This document shows positions 50,094 to 57,920 of a DNA stretch of 64,000 nucleotides, piece after piece (position 1 is the stretch's first letter; the number at the start of each line of letters is the position of its first letter). The stretch is from Pararoseomonas baculiformis (GTDB lineage: Bacteria > Pseudomonadota > Alphaproteobacteria > Acetobacterales > Acetobacteraceae). The stretch covers positions 186,001 to 250,000 of the forward strand of contig NZ_JAGIZB010000004.1 in the NCBI RefSeq assembly GCF_017813395.1. Reading direction: 5' to 3'. A program made the position numbers and the translations under genes. Below the pieces are notes generated by a model, which saw nothing but the letters and a program-made list of their open reading frames with translations, had not been told where the DNA came from and did no database searches.

Positions 50094-52145
50094 ATGCACG
50101 CCCTGGCACTTTCCCTGGCGATCCTGGCTGCCCCGCTCACCGCCCAGGCGGTGGAGAGCGAGGCGGTGGAATCGCCGCGCGCGCGCGTGACGCTGGTGGC
50201 GGAGGCCGCTTCGGTGGCCCCGGGGCAGAGCTTCCGCCTGGCATTGCGGCAGGTGCTGGCCCCGGGCTGGCACAGCTACTGGATCAACCCGGGCGATGCG
50301 GGCGAGGCGCCATCGCTGGACCTGGACCTGCGGGATGGTGGGCAGGCCGGCGCCCTGGCCTTCCCCGCACCGCAGCGCATCCCCTACGGGCCGCTGGTGA
50401 ATTTCGGCTATCTCGGCGAGGCGGTGTTCCCGCTGACCGTCACGCCGCCCGCCGATCTTCCGCCCGGCCGCCTCTACACCATCGAGGGCACGGCGCGCTG
50501 GCTGGTCTGCGCCGATGTCTGCATCCCCGAGGAAGGCGCCTTCCGGCTGGACCTGCCCGTCGAGGCGGCCGCGCGCCCCGACCCCGCGGCGGCGGAACTG
50601 TTCCGCCAGGCCGAGGCCGCCCTGCCCCGCCCCTCCCCCTTCGCCGTGCGCCTGGGCTTCGAGGGGGCGAAGGGTGCGATCGAGCTGTCCGGCCCAGGCC
50701 TCGCTCCCGGCGCGGTGAAGGAGGCCTTCTTCTTTCCCGAAGCCATGGGGGTGATCGACAACACCCGGCCACAGGCGCTCGCGCTGCGCGACGGCGCGAT
50801 GGTGCTGTCCCTGGCACGCGGTGTCTCGCCGGTGCCGTCCCCGCTCGCGGGCGTGGTGGCGATGACCGACGCGGCCGGGGTGCGCAGCGCCTATGCCGTC
50901 TCGGCGGAGCCGGGCGCCATGCCTGCCCTGCCGGCGGGCATGCCCCTCTGGCAGGTGGCGCTGCTGGCAGCGCTGGGCGGGCTGGTGCTGAACCTGATGC
51001 CCTGCGTCTTCCCGGTGCTGGCCATGAAGGCCATGGGGCTGGCGCGACTGTCCGGCGCCTCCCGCAGGGCGGTCCGGGCGGAGGCGCTGGCCTATGTGGC
51101 GGGGGTGGTGATCGCCTTCCTCGCGATCGGTGGCGCCCTGCTGGGGCTGCGCGCGGCCGGAATGGCGGCGGGGTGGGGCTTCCAGTTCACCTCGCCGGTC
51201 TTCGTGGCCGGCATGGCCTGGCTGATGCTGGCGGTGGGCCTGAACCTCTCCGGCGTCTTCGCGGTGGGCGGCCCGGCCATGGGCGGCGGCGCGCGTTGGG
51301 GCAGCCTGGGGACGGGCGTGCTGGCGGTGGCGGTGGCCACGCCCTGCACCGCCCCCTTCATGGCGGCGGCGCTGGGGGCCGCCATGGCCATGCCCCCCGC
51401 CGGCGCCATCGCGGTGTTCGGGGCGATGGGGCTGGGCATGGCCCTGCCGCATCTGCTGCTGGCGGGCTTCCCGGCCCTCACGCGGCTCTTGCCGCGCCCC
51501 GGCGCCTGGATGGAAAGCCTGCGCCAACTCCTGGCCTTTCCCATGTATGGGGCGGCCGCCTGGCTGGCCTGGGTCGTTTCGGTGCAGGCCGGTCCGGACG
51601 GGCTGGTTCCCGTGCTGGCGGGTGCGCTGCTGGTGGGCTTCGGCGCCTGGGCCCTGGGCGTGGCGCAGGCCTCCGGCCGCCGCCGCTGGATCGGGCGCGG
51701 CTTGGCCGGGGCCGCGCTGTTGGGCGCGCTGGCACTGCTGCCCGGGCTTTCCACCGCCCAGGCACCGGCCATGGCCGAGGCACCGGGCGAAGCCTGGTCC
51801 GAGGCACGGCTTGCCGCGCTGCGGGCCCAGGGCCGGCCGGTCTTCGTGAACCTGACAGCCGCCTGGTGCATCACCTGCCGGGTGAACGAGCGCGTGGCGC
51901 TGGAAACCGCCGCCACCCGCGCGGCCTTCGAGCGGGAAGGCGTGACGGTGCTGACCGGTGACTGGACCCGCGGTGATCCCGCCATCACGGCCCTGCTGCG
52001 AGCCCAGGGGCGCGAGGGCGTGCCGCTCTATCTCTTCTACCCCGCCGGCGCCGCCGCTCCGCTGGTGCTGCCGCAGATCCTGACGGAGCGGATGGTCATC
52101 GACGCGGTGGCGGCCGGGCGGGACGCTGCGCGCCCGGCGGCGTGA
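50094..52145 (+). CDS. Thiol:disulfide interchange protein, DsbD/ScsB-like
   Basis: A 683-residue membrane protein. Signal peptide MHALALSLAILAAPLTAQA; periplasmic N-terminal domain with APGWHSYWINPGDAGEAP and RWLVCADVCIPEEG (redox Cys pair); eight or so membrane helices including VLNLMPCVFPVLAMKAMG and VAVATPCTAPFMAAALGAAMA, whose cysteines relay electrons; and a C-terminal thioredoxin domain with NLTAAWCITCRVNERVAL (CxxC). The N-terminal domain type resembles ScsB more than DsbD-alpha. It moves reducing power from cytoplasmic thioredoxin to periplasmic proteins. ATG 50094 gives the signal peptide; a TTG at 50055 would extend it. Its 3' end carries a tandem duplication. Confidence 0.85.
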   Translation: MHALALSLAILAAPLTAQAVESEAVESPRARVTLVAEAASVAPGQSFRLALRQVLAPGWHSYWINPGDAGEAPSLDLDLRDGGQAGALAFPAPQRIPYGPLVNFGYLGEAVFPLTVTPPADLPPGRLYTIEGTARWLVCADVCIPEEGAFRLDLPVEAAARPDPAAAELFRQAEAALPRPSPFAVRLGFEGAKGAIELSGPGLAPGAVKEAFFFPEAMGVIDNTRPQALALRDGAMVLSLARGVSPVPSPLAGVVAMTDAAGVRSAYAVSAEPGAMPALPAGMPLWQVALLAALGGLVLNLMPCVFPVLAMKAMGLARLSGASRRAVRAEALAYVAGVVIAFLAIGGALLGLRAAGMAAGWGFQFTSPVFVAGMAWLMLAVGLNLSGVFAVGGPAMGGGARWGSLGTGVLAVAVATPCTAPFMAAALGAAMAMPPAGAIAVFGAMGLGMALPHLLLAGFPALTRLLPRPGAWMESLRQLLAFPMYGAAAWLAWVVSVQAGPDGLVPVLAGALLVGFGAWALGVAQASGRRRWIGRGLAGAALLGALALLPGLSTAQAPAMAEAPGEAWSEARLAALRAQGRPVFVNLTAAWCITCRVNERVALETAATRAAFEREGVTVLTGDWTRGDPAITALLRAQGREGVPLYLFYPAGAAAPLVLPQILTERMVIDAVAAGRDAARPAA

Positions 52146-52169
52146 CACTGCGCGCCCGGCGGCGTGACG
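52126..52169 (+). repeat. Tandem 22-bp duplication across the dsbD-like stop codon
   Basis: CTGCGCGCCCGGCGGCGTGAC occurs at 52126-52146 and again at 52148-52168, giving two 22-bp units differing at one base. The first copy contains the last codons and the TGA stop of the dsbD-like gene; the second is non-coding. This looks like replication slippage, or a remnant of a formerly longer reading frame. Confidence 0.8.
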
Positions 52170-52198
52170 CCGCGCCAGGGAACGCTATGCTAGGCCAG

Positions 52199-52283
52199 CC
52201 CCCCTTGGCGGAACGGTAGACGCAGGCGACTTAAAATCGCTCACCCATGGGGTGTGCCGGTTCGAATCCGGCAGGGGGGACCA
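52199..52283 (+). tRNA. tRNA-Leu (anticodon UAA)
   Basis: The acceptor stem pairs CCCCCCT (52199-52205) with AGGGGGG (52273-52279), then discriminator A and an encoded CCA (52281-52283). The anticodon stem GGCGA/TCGCT encloses the loop CTTAAAA with anticodon TAA, reading UUA/UUG codons. A long variable arm (CACCC-AT-GGGGTG) marks it as a class II tRNA, and the T arm is GCCGG-TTCGAAT-CCGGC. The first base pair is C-G rather than the common G-C. Confidence 0.95.
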
Positions 52284-52383
52284 CGCCGCTTGCGCGCCTC
52301 GCCGCGCGGTTCACCGCTCATTCACCGCACCGGCCCTACCCTCCCCGCCTGCCAGGACATGCAGGCAAGGGGAACTCATCTCG

Positions 52384-53481
52384 ATGGACGGCTTTTCGGC
52401 CCCGCTCCGCCGCTCCCCGGCCAGCCGGCCCGCCGACTGCGCCGGGGCCGCTGCGACACCCGAAAGGGTCGTCGCCCTGGCCGGCGAAACGGCCGAGGTC
52501 GCGCGGCGCAAGGTGCAGGCCATCCAGGCCATCACCGGCCAGACCCGGATCCTGGCCCTGAATGCGACGATCGAGGCGGCGCGCGCGGGGGAGGCCGGCA
52601 AGGGCTTCGCCGTGGTGGCCGAGGAGGTGAAGGCGGTCAGCGCCGAGATCGGGCGGCTGGCGGCGGATATGGAAGGCGAGCTGCGCGCCGCCCTGGATGA
52701 GCTGGCGGCAGTCGGCGCCCGCATGGCGGCCGAAACCCGTGGTGAGCGGCTGGTGGGCCTGGCCCTGAACGCCGTGGAGATCATCGACCGCAATCTCTAC
52801 GAACGCACCTGCGACGTGCGGTGGTGGGCGACGGATTCCGCCGTGGTGGATGCGGCGGCAGACCCAACGCCGGAACGGGTGGCGGAGGCGGAGCGGCGCC
52901 TGGGCGTCATTCTCTCGGCCTATACGGTGTATCTCGATCTCTGGATCTGCTCGCCCGCGGGCCGCGTCATCGCCCATGGGCGGCCTGATCGCTACCCAGG
53001 GCTCCACGACCTGGATGTCTCCCGCCAGCCCTGGTTCACCGAAGCGCTGCGCTCTGCCAGCGGGGACGACTACGCGGTGGCGGATATCGCGCCCCAGCCG
53101 GCGCTTGGCGGCGCACCCGCCGCCATCTACGCCGCCGCCATCCGGGAAGGCGGCGCGGTGCGGGGGCGTGTCACGGGCGTGCTGGGCGTTCATTTCGACT
53201 GGGCGCCGCAGGCCCGGGCGGTGGTCCAGGGCGTACGGCTCCCGCCGGCTGAGGCGGCGACCTCACGCGTCCTGCTGCTGGATGCCGCGGGCCGGGTGCT
53301 CGCGGCATCGGATGGCCGGGGGGAGTTGACCGAACAGGTGGAACTTCCGACGGGCCCGAGCGGAAGCCTGCAGGAGCCCGGCGGCCGCACCCTCGCCTTC
53401 CACCGCACGCCGGGCTACGAAACCTATCGCGGCCTGGGCTGGGCCGGGGCGATCCTGCAGGCGCCGGGCGGGGCGGCCTGA
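52384..53481 (+). CDS. Soluble chemoreceptor-like protein: truncated MCP signalling tip followed by a Cache-type sensor
   Basis: A 365-residue protein without signal peptide or membrane helix. Residues about 45-100 hold only the hairpin tip of an MCP signalling domain ([20 protein letters not shown], then [20 protein letters not shown]), the CheA/CheW-binding part. The remainder (about 125-360) looks like a Cache-type sensor: [84 protein letters not shown]. Sensor after signalling tip is the reverse of ordinary receptors. No che genes are nearby. It starts about 100 bp after tRNA-Leu. Confidence 0.75.
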   Translation: MDGFSAPLRRSPASRPADCAGAAATPERVVALAGETAEVARRKVQAIQAITGQTRILALNATIEAARAGEAGKGFAVVAEEVKAVSAEIGRLAADMEGELRAALDELAAVGARMAAETRGERLVGLALNAVEIIDRNLYERTCDVRWWATDSAVVDAAADPTPERVAEAERRLGVILSAYTVYLDLWICSPAGRVIAHGRPDRYPGLHDLDVSRQPWFTEALRSASGDDYAVADIAPQPALGGAPAAIYAAAIREGGAVRGRVTGVLGVHFDWAPQARAVVQGVRLPPAEAATSRVLLLDAAGRVLAASDGRGELTEQVELPTGPSGSLQEPGGRTLAFHRTPGYETYRGLGWAGAILQAPGGAA

Positions 53482-53503
53482 GGCCGGGCCGTCCGCCCCG
53501 GCC
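53482..53503. terminator. Hairpin between the receptor-like and lipoprotein genes
   Basis: GGCCGGG (53482-53488) and CCCGGCC (53497-53503) form a 7-bp GC stem with an 8-nt loop, in the 27-bp gap between convergent stop codons. Confidence 0.6.
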
Positions 53504-53508
53504 GCAGG

Positions 53509-54252
53509 CTATTGGGCCGAGGCCATCGCGGATGGCTGGGGCGAGCCGACGGTGCGATGCACCCAGCCCTCCGGCTCCGTGTCGCCCACCTGATACCATC
53601 CGCCCGGCGCGGTACCGAACACGTTCAGCACGGAACCGCTGCGGGCCACCCGCAGCACGGCCCCGCCGCCATTCGGCGATGAGCGGACATTGCCGTTCTG
53701 GCGCATGACGAGCGTGCTGGAGGCAACAGGGCGCGGCTCCGTCGAAACCGCGGTGACGAGTTCCGGCACCTTCGGAGGCTCGGGGCGGATCTGATCAAGC
53801 ACTGGCAGTCCGTTCGGCAGGGGCGGCGGCAGCTGGGCCATGGGCGTGCCGTTCGCACGGGCCTGCGGGCCCCCGCCATCGAAGCAGCGCCCTACCAGTT
53901 CCACATAGACCCGTGTCGCCTCCACATTGTTCCGGGCGACATGCTGCTCCACCTCCAGCCCGCCGTTGGTGGCGCTCACCACCGAGACGAAGGGAAGGAA
54001 CACGGCACCGCCCGCCAGGGTCGCCTGGCCACAGACGGCGTAGGTGTCCGGGATCGACTGCTTGTGGACTTCCACGGCCCGGAAACGCATGTTCTCGGGA
54101 TCGCGGGCGATGTCACGAAGCTTTCCTTCCGCCGCCAGGCGAACCTGGCCGAGAGGATCGTCGCGTTGGGCCGATGCCTGGCCATTCGGCGCCGCATCCT
54201 CGAAGCAGCCGCCAAGCGCCAGCAGCCCGGCGAGGAGAAATCCCTTGCGCAT
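53509..54252 (-). CDS. Putative lipoprotein with C-terminal SH3-like domain
   Basis: The 247-residue protein starts MRKGFLLAGLLALGGCFED, with lipobox LGGC (lipidated Cys17). A middle region (about 30-130) contains RLAAEGKLRDIARDPENMRFRAVEVH and ends with EATRVYVELVGRCFDGG; a Pro-rich linker follows, and a bacterial SH3-like domain (about 185-240) reads QNGNVRSSPNGGGAVLRVARSGSVLNVFGTAPGGWYQVGD. SH3 domains often bind peptidoglycan. Function is unknown; an envelope role is inferred. The ATG at 54252 is set by the lipoprotein signal. Confidence 0.78.
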   Translation of the reverse strand: MRKGFLLAGLLALGGCFEDAAPNGQASAQRDDPLGQVRLAAEGKLRDIARDPENMRFRAVEVHKQSIPDTYAVCGQATLAGGAVFLPFVSVVSATNGGLEVEQHVARNNVEATRVYVELVGRCFDGGGPQARANGTPMAQLPPPLPNGLPVLDQIRPEPPKVPELVTAVSTEPRPVASSTLVMRQNGNVRSSPNGGGAVLRVARSGSVLNVFGTAPGGWYQVGDTEPEGWVHRTVGSPQPSAMASAQ

Positions 54253-54391
54253 CACCTTGTTCCACCGGGGTGTTGTACTCCTTGTTAAACGCGGGGCCTG
54301 TCCAACCCTCCGCTTCACGATCCCGTGGATTTATTCGACGGGGCAGAATTGAATGAATTCGCATCGGTTGACACAAAGAGGATCATTTTTG

Positions 54392-55048
54392 ATGGCCGAG
54401 GCTTCAGCACCTGTTCTTCTCGTCGTGGTGGATACGGTCTGCCCCTGGTGCTGGATCGGCAAGCGTCGGCTTGACGCGGCGCTGGCGGTGCTGGCCGCGG
54501 ATGGGCTGCCGCTGGCCCGGCAATGGCATCCCTTCCAGCTCAACCCCGATATGCCGCCGGGCGGCATGCCGCGCGCCGAGTACCGCACGCGGAAATTCGG
54601 CAGCCTGGAACGCGGGCGGCAGCTGGATGCGCGGGTCGCGGCGGAGGGTGCCAAGGATGGCATCCCCTTCGATCTCGAACGGATCGAGCGCAGCCCGAAC
54701 TCGCTCGACAGCCACCGCCTGATACGCCTGGCCATGCTGGAAGGCGGGGCCGCGCTGTCCGACCGCGTGGTGGAGGGCATCTTCGCCGCCTATTTCGCCG
54801 AAGGGCGCGATATCGGCGACAGGACCGTCCTGGCGGCGATCGGCGATGCCGCCGGCCTTCCCCCCGGCCGCTCCGCAGCCATGCTGGAAAGCGAGGAAGG
54901 CGTGGCGGCGGTGAAGGAGGATGTCGCCCGGGCCCAAGGCCTTGGCGGTGTTCCGGCCGTGATCCTGAACCGGCGGCTGATCATCTCCGGCGCGCAGTCC
55001 CCCGATGCCATGGCGGCGGCCATCCGCGAAACGCTGGAGGCAGCCTAG
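54392..55048 (+). CDS. DsbA-family oxidoreductase, FrnE type
   Basis: The 218-residue thioredoxin-fold protein has VVDTVCPWCWIGKRRLDAAL (redox Cys17 and Cys20, CPWC), HPFQLNPDMPPGGMPRAEYRTRKFGS and a late GVPAVILNRRLIISGAQSPDAM. This is the FrnE/2-hydroxychromene-2-carboxylate-isomerase-like DsbA group, cytoplasmic because no signal peptide is present. FrnE in Deinococcus is a disulfide isomerase induced by oxidative stress. AGAGG lies 10 bp before the ATG. Its TAG shares the CTAG palindrome with the convergent hpnE stop. Confidence 0.85.
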   Translation: MAEASAPVLLVVVDTVCPWCWIGKRRLDAALAVLAADGLPLARQWHPFQLNPDMPPGGMPRAEYRTRKFGSLERGRQLDARVAAEGAKDGIPFDLERIERSPNSLDSHRLIRLAMLEGGAALSDRVVEGIFAAYFAEGRDIGDRTVLAAIGDAAGLPPGRSAAMLESEEGVAAVKEDVARAQGLGGVPAVILNRRLIISGAQSPDAMAAAIRETLEAA

Positions 55049-56244
55049 CCCAGCGCCTTCGCGGCGCGGCGGCCGGAACGGATCGCGGCATCGATGGTCG
55101 CGGGCAGCACCGGCTCCATCCAATCCCCGGCAAGGGCCAGGTTGCGCAGGGCCAGGATCGGGGGTGGCGGGGGATCGCCCGGGCGGTGGCGCGGGGTCGC
55201 GCGCCGCTCCTTCACCGCCCGGCAGGGCGGCGGCTCCTCCGGCCAGTCTCCGGCTAGGGCGAAGGCCCGGGCCAGCTGGCGGATTTCGGACCAGGCGCGC
55301 GGCGCCAGATCGGCGGCCGCCTCGCGCGCCTCGGCATCGGCCGCGCTGACGGTCACGGCGATGGCGCCGGGCCGCACCAGCACCCATTGGCAAAGCCCGC
55401 CCAGCACACCGAGAAAGCGCACCGGCCCCGGCGTGGCATGGCCGAAATGCAGGTTCAGGATCGGCGCGTGCTCCGTGGGCACCCGCAGACGCGGCAGCAG
55501 CCGCGCCACTTCCCAGGGCGGCAGGGCGAGGATCGCGCGATCCCCCTGCCCCATCACCACCACCTCATCCCCGAAATCCAGCGCGGCCAGGCGGTGATGC
55601 TCGATCCGCAGCGCGCGGAGGCGGGCATTGTGGTGCATCATCCCGCCCCGGGCGCGGATGGCCGCCAGCGCCGGCTCCACGAGGTCCGGCCCCAGCCCGC
55701 GCCGCGCCACCAGCAGCCGGGCCGCGCCGGGCGTGCCCACGCGGCGCAGCACGGCCGCCAGACGGCGGGAGGAAGCCTCCTGCACCGGCGTGTTGAGCGC
55801 GGCGATCACCAGCGGTTCCACGAAGCCGCGCAGGAATGTGGGATGGGCCGCAAGGGCCGGGCCCACTGCCCTGTCCCCCGGCCCGGCCAGCCGCATCAAT
55901 GCGGCCAGCCCACGCGCCGTCAGCCCATCCGGGCGCTTCGCCGCGCGCAGCCATCCCAGGGGCGAAAGCGCCACGCGCCGGGCGCGGCCATCGGCCATGT
56001 CGAGAACCGGCAGGCCGTCGGGCTCCGGTTCCACCCACTCGTCCAGCGCTCCGATGCCGCGCAGGAAGTCCAGCGCCATGCGGTTCGCGCCCAGCAGGGC
56101 ATGGGTGCCGTTATCCGTGCCGTCCGGCAGCGCCCGCGCCCGCCCGCCGGCCACCATGGCGGCCTCATGCACCACCACGGGCCCATGCACCGCCAGGGCG
56201 GCGGCAAGGCCGGCCATGCCGGCGCCGATCACATGGGTGGTCAT
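55045..56244 (-). CDS. hpnE: Hydroxysqualene dehydroxylase
   Basis: A 399-residue FAD amine-oxidase-fold protein: N-terminal THVIGAGMAGLAAALAVHGP (GxGxxG), NGTHALLGANRMALDFLRGIG, LNTPVQEASSRRLAAVLRRV, RRGLGPDLVEPALAAIRARGG and the closing LALAGDWMEPVLPATIDAAIRSGRRAAKAL. These are HpnE features; HpnE reduces hydroxysqualene to squalene with FADH2. Slightly short of the usual 410-450 residues. It is the last gene of the pigment operon, 61 bp after the hpnC-hpnD fusion, and ends in a 4-bp overlap with the convergent frnE-like gene. Confidence 0.9.
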   Translation of the reverse strand: MTTHVIGAGMAGLAAALAVHGPVVVHEAAMVAGGRARALPDGTDNGTHALLGANRMALDFLRGIGALDEWVEPEPDGLPVLDMADGRARRVALSPLGWLRAAKRPDGLTARGLAALMRLAGPGDRAVGPALAAHPTFLRGFVEPLVIAALNTPVQEASSRRLAAVLRRVGTPGAARLLVARRGLGPDLVEPALAAIRARGGMMHHNARLRALRIEHHRLAALDFGDEVVVMGQGDRAILALPPWEVARLLPRLRVPTEHAPILNLHFGHATPGPVRFLGVLGGLCQWVLVRPGAIAVTVSAADAEAREAAADLAPRAWSEIRQLARAFALAGDWPEEPPPCRAVKERRATPRHRPGDPPPPPILALRNLALAGDWMEPVLPATIDAAIRSGRRAAKALG

Positions 56245-56305
56245 GCCTTGGCCCGGTTCGGCCCCGCGGAAGGCTCCGCTTTTCCTGGGCAAGCAGCGCG
56301 CCGCA

Positions 56306-57910
56306 TCACCAGCCCAGCGCCATCACCGCCAACCGGGCCTTCTCCGCACGGCCCAGGTGCGGGCGCAGCCGCGGCGGATGGAAGCCGCGCGCGGCGAGGC
56401 GCTGGAGGATGCGGTGATAGGCCCACATCATCACCCGCGCCGGCCGAAGGGTCTTCGCATCGGCACCGGCCAGCGCGGCTTCCGCGGCGGCGAAGCCGTC
56501 CTCGGCGCGGGCGAGGAGGCGGTGGCATGCCTCGTGAATGTCAGGGCGGCTGAGAAGGGTATCCGCATCGGCATCGGGGCCGAGCCAGGAGAGCGGGATA
56601 TAAACCCGGTCCCGCACCGCATCCTCGTCGATGTCGCGCAGGATGTTGACGAGCTGGAGGGTGCGGCCGAGCGCAAGGCCGAAGGCCTCCGCCTCCGGCG
56701 CGCCGAAGATGCGGACGGAGAGCACGCCCACGCTGCCGGCGACACGGCGGCAGTAAAGGTCCAGCGCGGCCTCGTCCGGGATGCGGAGGCGGGCAGTGGA
56801 ATCCGTCTCCATCCCCTCGATCATCGCCTCGCATTCGGATCGGGGCAGATCGAACGCGGCCCGGGCCCAGGACAGCTCGCGGGAGACGGCGCAATCCGGC
56901 GCGTCGAGTTTCCGCCGCCACTCGGCGAGGAACTGGCGCTTCTCGGCCTCGGGCGTGGCGCCGTCCGCGATATCATCCACGGCGCGGCAGAAGGCATAGA
57001 CCGCGTAGAGGGCGCGGCGGCGCTCCCCTCTCAACGAGGCCATGCCCTTGGAGAAGGATGAGCCGGCACGCGCCACGCGGGCGCGGACGAGCCTGGCGTC
57101 CGATGGACCGCCGGAAGGCGCGGCGGCCAGGGCGGCGAGGAAGTCCAGCCTGGTCAGCGCCACCCGCCCGGCCATGGGGTCGGCGGCGCGCAGCCGGGCC
57201 AGCAGGCGCCTGGCGCAGCCGATGGTGGTGGCCGATTGAAAGGCCAGGCGGCGGCTCTTCAGAAGGCGCGGCAGGGCGGCGGCCATGTCCAGCAAGGTGT
57301 CCGTGCGGTCCAGCAGGGCATCCAGCACGGCGCGGCGCGGGGCGGCCTCGATGAACACGGTTTCCTCGCCGCCCACCTGCTCCATCCAGGCCCGTGGGAG
57401 ATAGATGCGGCCGAGCTCCCGCCGGTCATCGCCCATGTCCTGCAGATGGTTCAGCACCTGCAGCGCGGTGCAGAGGGCATCGGCGGCCTGGAAGGCCGCG
57501 GGCTCTGCCTCGCCATGCAGGCGCAGCAGCATCCGCCCCACGGGATTGGCGGAATGGGCGCAGTAATCGGCCAGTGCGTTCCAGTCCTCGTAGCCCTCGT
57601 TCCGGGCATCCCGGCGGAAGGCGGTGAGCATGGCCCGCGCCTCCTGCACGCCGGCGCCGCTCTCCCGCAGGGCCGTGGCCTCGGGCACGCCCGGGCCGCC
57701 ATCCAGCGCGGCCTCGATCAGGTCCAGGCGCCGAAGCTTCTCGGCGGGCTGGAGGTCCGGCGCGTCCGCGATGTCATCGGCCAGCCGAACGACACGGTAG
57801 AAGGCGAGGACGCGGCCGCGCATCTCCGGCGCGAGAAGGCGGGAGGCGACCGGAAAATTCTCGGAATCCGGGCCGCGCGTGGCGGGACCGGCGGCGATGC
57901 TGGCGCTCAT
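56306..57910 (-). CDS. Fused squalene-pathway enzyme: HpnC (hydroxysqualene synthase) - HpnD (presqualene diphosphate synthase)
   Basis: One uninterrupted frame of 534 residues holds two trans-isoprenyl diphosphate synthases. Residues 1-262 are HpnC: SENFPVASRLLAPEMRGRVL, first Asp motif DDIAD (45-49) and second NHLQDMGDD (154-162), GRIYLP. A 14-residue linker (about 262-275, AAPSGGPSDA) leads to HpnD, 276-534: GSSFSKGMASL, DDIAD (312-316), YCRRVAGSVGVLSVRIFG, NILRDIDED (422-430), DRVYIPLSWLG. HpnD condenses two farnesyl diphosphates to presqualene diphosphate and HpnC turns it into hydroxysqualene; all four Asp motifs are intact, so both activities are expected. Usually these are separate genes of about 280 residues. 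The ATG at 57910 gives the canonical HpnC start and lies 10 bp after the glycosyltransferase stop. Confidence 0.93.
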   Translation of the reverse strand: MSASIAAGPATRGPDSENFPVASRLLAPEMRGRVLAFYRVVRLADDIADAPDLQPAEKLRRLDLIEAALDGGPGVPEATALRESGAGVQEARAMLTAFRRDARNEGYEDWNALADYCAHSANPVGRMLLRLHGEAEPAAFQAADALCTALQVLNHLQDMGDDRRELGRIYLPRAWMEQVGGEETVFIEAAPRRAVLDALLDRTDTLLDMAAALPRLLKSRRLAFQSATTIGCARRLLARLRAADPMAGRVALTRLDFLAALAAAPSGGPSDARLVRARVARAGSSFSKGMASLRGERRRALYAVYAFCRAVDDIADGATPEAEKRQFLAEWRRKLDAPDCAVSRELSWARAAFDLPRSECEAMIEGMETDSTARLRIPDEAALDLYCRRVAGSVGVLSVRIFGAPEAEAFGLALGRTLQLVNILRDIDEDAVRDRVYIPLSWLGPDADADTLLSRPDIHEACHRLLARAEDGFAAAEAALAGADAKTLRPARVMMWAYHRILQRLAARGFHPPRLRPHLGRAEKARLAVMALGW

Positions 57911-57920
57911 GACGGGTGGA

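Noticed and set aside
54368-54373. TTGACA just before the frnE-like gene as a -35 element
   Set aside because: A matching -10 would fall at or after the start codon, so it is probably fortuitous.
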